Positions 18,244-21,936 of a DNA stretch of 21,936 nucleotides are shown one piece after another. The position numbers were made by a program, and so were the translations under genes. The number at the start of each line of letters is the position of its first letter. Position 1 is the first letter of the stretch. The notes below the pieces were generated by a model. The model was not told the DNA's origin and did no database searches. It saw nothing but the letters and a program-made list of their open reading frames with translations. The stretch is from Dehalococcoidales bacterium (lineage in GTDB: Bacteria; Chloroflexota; Dehalococcoidia; Dehalococcoidales; Fen-1064): assembly GCA_028712845.1 (NCBI GenBank), contig JAQTPO010000016.1:1-21936 (forward strand). The letters are read 5' to 3'.

Positions 18244-18415
18244 TATATTCCCCGAACTTATTATACTCTACGCTATGCACATCGGCAGATTTTTTAGCTC
18301 AAGTTTGAATTTATATGCCACTGGTTTGGAAGCTATGAGAAGATGTTCATTAATGAGCTTACTTGGAAATAACGCCAGTTACTCGGAGGAACCATATTCC
18401 CGGCGTATTAGGCAG

Positions 18416-19327
18416 CTATTTTTTTACAGTCTTTGCCTTGTTCTTTTCTTTGCGTTTTGCTAAAAAGTAAATGCCTGTCATAAGAAGAGCCATTCCGCCC
18501 AATACAGGAGGAACAAAACTCATCGCTCGTTTTGCATTTACGGTTACGGCTTCCGTTTGGACATTTTTTAAACCCAATTTTTCGAACGGTACCGCGGCGA
18601 GATACATCCATGATGTACCCCCAACCTCGGTCTCTCCATAAATGTGATTTAAATATGAACCGGGATTATTGGCGATACGTTTCTGCGCCTCAAGAATCAA
18701 ATCTTCACGTACTCCGAATTTCAGAGCACCTGTCGGGCATGTGCCTGCACAGGCGGGCTGTAATCCTTGCTTTTGCCTGTCCGCACAGAATGTACATTTA
18801 CGAATCCATGGTGTTGGTGTACCCCACTGAAAAGTAGGGATACCGAAGGGGCAAGCGGTCATACAATAACGACAGCCGAAACACCGTTTCTGGTCATATA
18901 TTACAGGTCCGTTCGCCGTCTTTTGCATCGCAGACACCGGACAGGCTTCGACACAGCCGGGGTCGTTACAGTGCATACACTGTATTTTAGTATAAACCCA
19001 TACAGGTTGAGAGCCTTGTTGGGCTGTTTCAGTAGCGCGTATATTCGTAAAAGTATCAGCATCCAATAAAGGTGTAGTCGTCACCGTTTTTGATTTTTCG
19101 ACGTCAACAATAGATGATGCCGAATTGTGATTCCACTGTTTACACGCCACGAAGCAGGCTCTGCAGCCATTACACAGGGTGGTATCGACAAGCATCCCCA
19201 TACTTTTTGTATTTTTTGATTCGCTGGTATTGCTATTTGCCTGTATCGGCTTGGCGGCAGCAAAAGTCGCTGCAGTAACAGCGCTTGCTGCGGATAGTGT
19301 GAGAAAAGCTCTTCGGTTTATCTCCAT
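18416..19327 (-). CDS. hupX: Tat-exported four-cluster ferredoxin subunit (HupX/HybA-like)
   Basis: A 303-residue iron-sulfur subunit. The N-terminus is a Tat signal (NRRAFLT, residues 4-10, then an Ala-rich hydrophobic stretch to about 30), so it is exported folded. Four [4Fe-4S] sites are complete: Cys52/55/58/62, Cys117/120/125/129, Cys149/152/155/159 and Cys178/181/193/197. A C-terminal hydrophobic helix (about 270-290) followed by a Lys-rich tail anchors it. This matches the HybA/FdnH type and the HupX of Dehalococcoides Hup hydrogenase. It would take electrons from the distal cluster of HupS and pass them to an unseen partner. The ATG has AAGGA upstream. The gene follows the maturation protease by 39 nt. 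The symbol hupX is by analogy. Confidence 0.9.
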   Translation of the reverse strand: MEINRRAFLTLSAASAVTAATFAAAKPIQANSNTSESKNTKSMGMLVDTTLCNGCRACFVACKQWNHNSASSIVDVEKSKTVTTTPLLDADTFTNIRATETAQQGSQPVWVYTKIQCMHCNDPGCVEACPVSAMQKTANGPVIYDQKRCFGCRYCMTACPFGIPTFQWGTPTPWIRKCTFCADRQKQGLQPACAGTCPTGALKFGVREDLILEAQKRIANNPGSYLNHIYGETEVGGTSWMYLAAVPFEKLGLKNVQTEAVTVNAKRAMSFVPPVLGGMALLMTGIYFLAKRKEKNKAKTVKK

Positions 19328-19366
19328 CTTTCTTTCCTTTTTACAATGCTACTATTTACCTTGGAA

Positions 19367-19894
19367 CTAATGTGCTGAAGACGTAAATATTCTCAATTCT
19401 TTGCATATCATTTCTACTAACTCAGGAATAATGGCGTTCACTGCGGACGAGAGCGTCATGCCCCACTCTATAACCGCCGGTTCGACGCCAAAAATGACGA
19501 CATTTTGCGGCGGATTACCGATAAATTCAGACATCGTGAGAGATTCAAGGATACCAATCTGGTGGAGTGAAGTAATCATGTTCTTCCGGACACTTATATC
19601 GGCAGGCGTGAAACAATAAATTGTTCCCGGTTTATTATTTCCTTTTACGGCATCGATAATAATGACTTTTTCACGGCTGCTCAGGTTATCCAGGTAAGAC
19701 ATAGATGCCGTTCCTCCATCCAGTAGCTCTATATCATCAGGCAGTTCAAGTTTCTGCACTGCACGGATAACATGAATACCTATGCCATCATCGCTCATCA
19801 GGATATTCCCAACTCCCATAACGAGAATGGGAAGATGCTGCACAAGGGCTTCTCTATTCTGCCTTTTTGAATCTATCATTACCATAGTTCTCAA
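19367..19894 (-). CDS. [NiFe] hydrogenase maturation endopeptidase (HyaD/HybD family)
   Basis: A 175-residue M52-family peptidase that cuts the C-terminal extension off the large subunit once nickel is in place. The motif GVGNILMSDDGIG (27-39) is present, and its Asp36 sits at the nickel-ligand position that is Glu16 in E. coli HybD. Asp81 (IIIDAV) and His111 (SLHQIG) match the other two ligands. The listed start is TTG at 19892-19894, 6 nt after hupL; ATG at 19885 or 19879 is equally possible, since about 20 residues precede the conserved core and no strong ribosome binding site decides it. Lying directly after hupL, it is almost certainly the protease for that subunit. Confidence 0.92.
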   Translation of the reverse strand: MRTMVMIDSKRQNREALVQHLPILVMGVGNILMSDDGIGIHVIRAVQKLELPDDIELLDGGTASMSYLDNLSSREKVIIIDAVKGNNKPGTIYCFTPADISVRKNMITSLHQIGILESLTMSEFIGNPPQNVVIFGVEPAVIEWGMTLSSAVNAIIPELVEMICKELRIFTSSAH

Positions 19895-19900
19895 ATGCTT

Positions 19901-21481
19901 CTATGAGACACGGAATTTACTAATCTCATTCCCCCTAGGGGTAATCAAATGTATAGCACAGGCTAAGCACGGGTCATAAGAACGCACGATGCGTCCGATT
20001 TCAAAGGGATTGGTTTCATCTTTAATCCTGGTACCGATGATAGCCTGTTCCATAGTACCCGGCTGGTTCTTATCATCAAGCGGTGAAGCATTCCAAGTAG
20101 TCGGGACAACGCACTGATAGTTCTCAATCTTCGAGTTCTTTATTTTTATCCAGTGTCCCAGTGCGCCGCGAGGTCCGTCCCATAATCCCATTCCTTCACT
20201 CTCAACCGGTGTCTGATATTCCACACAGGTCGGCTCGCCCGGCTTCAATTCCAATAACCAGTCGGCCATCTTGTCAGCAACGATTTTGCATTCCAGCGCA
20301 CGGGCAGCATGTCTGCCGAGCACACTAAATAGCACTTCGGGGCCGGCTTTGAAGTATGCGAGAACATCATCCACCGCTTTCTTAACGGTAGCATCACCTG
20401 CCACATAGTTTACGACCATACGTGCCAGAGGTCCCACTTCATATACCTTACCGTCATAACGCGGCGCCTTGAGCCATGTATATGCTCCCGATTTACTACG
20501 GTCGGGGTCGGTCACACCGTCACCCGGATATAGCGCCGCACCATCCTTATACCAGCTACTCGTGACCTGCTCGGTTATTTTAGATGGGTCGAGAGCTGCA
20601 AGTTTAAGATCGGAAAGCGAAACTGTCCCCTGCTTGAACAAACGGTTGCGCTTAGAAAGGTCTTTCTCCTTACTTTCAAGGTCGAAGACACCGTAGCTGA
20701 GCAAGTTGCCACTGCCTTTTCCGATGCCGAAATAATCGGCATATGCGCCGGCTACTGCGATAACATCGGGGATATAAACATTGTCTATGAAGTAGCGTAA
20801 TTGATTTAGCTTCCAGAGGAAATTAGCAATTTTGTCCACCGTCGGCACCTCGGTTACACCGCCGGGAACAATCGCCACGTTATGCGGCATTTTACCGCTG
20901 AAGATGGCAGACATCTCATGCGCCAACCGCCTCATCTGAAGCGCTTCGACATAATGACCTGTAGCAGCGATATTAACTTCATCCGATAATCTGTAATCGC
21001 CTTCGTAACGCGGATAGAACGGTCCTAACATGGACATATCACCGGCGTTCAGCGCTCGTGTGATGAATTCTTTGACAGAATTCAATCCGGCATCTTTCCC
21101 ATCATATTTCGCGACTTTTGTGACATCCACATAATCAAGAGCGGCAAGATGGTAAAAATGAATAATATGCGACTGCATATAATTAGAACCCTGTATCAAA
21201 TTACGGATGATGCGTCCATTGTCCGGAATTTGGTCTGCAATGCCAAAGGCAGAGTCGAGATTAAGCGTTGCCGCCATAGCGTGGGTTGTAGGACAGACAC
21301 CGCAAATTCTCTGCACAATGAACTGAGCATCGAACGGGTCACGCCCTCGCAAAAGGATTTCAAGACCTCTGAAAAGCATACCGCAACTTTTGGCGTCCTT
21401 GACGACACCATTTTCCACCACAGCTTCTATCTTAAGGTGTCCTTCGATACGAGTTATCGGGTCAATTACAATTTTCGTCAC
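19901..21481 (-). CDS. hupL: [NiFe] hydrogenase large subunit, Hup type
   Basis: A 526-residue catalytic subunit holding the Ni-Fe site, which splits H2 into protons and electrons. It has the N-terminal RIEGHLKIE, the L1 motif RICGVCPTTH with Cys60 and Cys63, and the L2 motif DPCLACAIH with Cys505 and Cys508. All four active-site cysteines are normal, with no selenocysteine. The protease would cut after His511, removing the last 15 residues. The start is GTG at 21479-21481, which overlaps the small-subunit stop by 4 nt (GTGA); AAGGAG lies six bases upstream. The arrangement with HupS, a Tat-exported four-cluster partner and a dedicated protease points to an outward-facing group 1 uptake enzyme. 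Confidence 0.96.
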   Translation of the reverse strand: MTKIVIDPITRIEGHLKIEAVVENGVVKDAKSCGMLFRGLEILLRGRDPFDAQFIVQRICGVCPTTHAMAATLNLDSAFGIADQIPDNGRIIRNLIQGSNYMQSHIIHFYHLAALDYVDVTKVAKYDGKDAGLNSVKEFITRALNAGDMSMLGPFYPRYEGDYRLSDEVNIAATGHYVEALQMRRLAHEMSAIFSGKMPHNVAIVPGGVTEVPTVDKIANFLWKLNQLRYFIDNVYIPDVIAVAGAYADYFGIGKGSGNLLSYGVFDLESKEKDLSKRNRLFKQGTVSLSDLKLAALDPSKITEQVTSSWYKDGAALYPGDGVTDPDRSKSGAYTWLKAPRYDGKVYEVGPLARMVVNYVAGDATVKKAVDDVLAYFKAGPEVLFSVLGRHAARALECKIVADKMADWLLELKPGEPTCVEYQTPVESEGMGLWDGPRGALGHWIKIKNSKIENYQCVVPTTWNASPLDDKNQPGTMEQAIIGTRIKDETNPFEIGRIVRSYDPCLACAIHLITPRGNEISKFRVS

Positions 21482-21936
21482 GTGTTACTCCTTTTGCCTT
21501 TTTTGTCCTGTTTCGCCTTTGTCGAGTTTTGAGCGATAGCCACTCCGGCTCCGACAGCAGCCGCTCCTACGATGGCACCCAATCCTGCCGCCACTCCGGT
21601 GTTAATCGCCGAGGTATTATTCTTCTCATTTGGAGTTGCTAATGGGACAACTTCCCATCCCTCAGCTTGTTTCCTTAACGGGGACATAGCATCAGGGAAC
21701 CCCGGCTGCACGCAACCAATACACAGGCTGTTAGCGCCAACACACCAATTAGTCCCACCGTTCCAGAGCCTGATAGGACAATCCGCATAAGTTACGGGAC
21801 CTTTACAGCCTAACTGGTACATACAGTACGGGTCGGAAAACTTTTTCGAGAACTGCCCTAGCTGGAAATAACCGTTGCGCGGGCAATTTTCGTGGACACG
21901 CTTACCGAAGAAATCAAGCGGTCTCCCATCGGCATC
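21478..21936 (-). CDS. hupS: [NiFe] hydrogenase small subunit, C-terminal 152 residues (partial)
   Basis: The frame is open to the right edge, so the N-terminal part, with the Tat signal and proximal cluster, is missing. In fragment numbering, His15, Cys18, Cys38 and Cys44 are the ligands of the distal [4Fe-4S] cluster. Cys53, Cys65, Cys72 and Cys75 (in DCPIRLWNGGTNWC and CIGC) surround the medial cluster. Cys65 stands where most group 1 enzymes have proline, so a [4Fe-4S] rather than a [3Fe-4S] medial cluster is predicted. The C-terminus has a Gly/Ala-rich hydrophobic helix (about 108-136) and a Lys-rich tail, which together form a membrane anchor. It overlaps hupL by 4 nt. Confidence 0.93.
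   Translation of the reverse strand, partial: DADGRPLDFFGKRVHENCPRNGYFQLGQFSKKFSDPYCMYQLGCKGPVTYADCPIRLWNGGTNWCVGANSLCIGCVQPGFPDAMSPLRKQAEGWEVVPLATPNEKNNTSAINTGVAAGLGAIVGAAAVGAGVAIAQNSTKAKQDKKGKRSNT

Noticed and set aside
18244..18415. A separate promoter for hypF, with TATAAT at 18260-18265
   Set aside because: No acceptable -35 box lies 16-18 bp upstream and the start would leave only a very short leader. It remains possible but is not supported well enough to list.

Overview
Every gene I can support in this window lies on the minus strand. The gene content suggests a bacterium of the Dehalococcoidia (Chloroflexota) or a close relative. This is an inference from three things: a 23S rRNA gene with no 16S gene in front of it, a Hup-type [NiFe] hydrogenase with a HupX-like four-cluster partner and no cytochrome b, and the general look of the proteins. 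No 16S gene or lineage marker is visible, so the assignment is tentative.

Region 1 (1-2971): a 23S rRNA gene, 5' part only; its 3' end runs off the left edge. A near-consensus promoter (2797-2825) and a leader of about 155 nt precede it. Upstream of that promoter are a direct-repeat cluster and the terminator of the next gene. The 23S gene is therefore transcribed on its own.

Region 2 (2972-7743): housekeeping and small genes. These are an EF-G2-like GTPase, a nitroreductase that appears to start at AUA, a small tail-anchored protein coupled to a XerC/D-type tyrosine recombinase, and an unknown small gene whose 3' part looks frameshifted. Good promoters precede the GTPase, the recombinase and the unknown gene.

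Region 3 (7842-11364): a B12-binding-domain radical SAM protein, a PhoU-like DUF47 protein and a PiT phosphate permease, in that transcription order, with a promoter ahead of the radical SAM gene.

Region 4 (11388-21936): one long hydrogenase cluster. In transcription order it is hupS (partial), hupL, maturation protease, hupX, hypF, hypC, a MauE/DoxX-thioredoxin fusion, hypD, a 122-bp inverted-repeat element, hypE, hypA, hypB, then a terminator. HypF and HypE make the cyanide ligand, HypC and HypD assemble the Fe(CN)2CO unit, HypA and HypB deliver nickel, and the protease trims the C-terminus of HupL. The mature HupSL dimer and HupX would then act at the outer face of the membrane to take up hydrogen. 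The most unusual part is the membrane thiol-redox fusion, which overlaps both hypC and hypD by 4 nt. The small subunit also has a cysteine where most group 1 hydrogenases have proline at the medial cluster.
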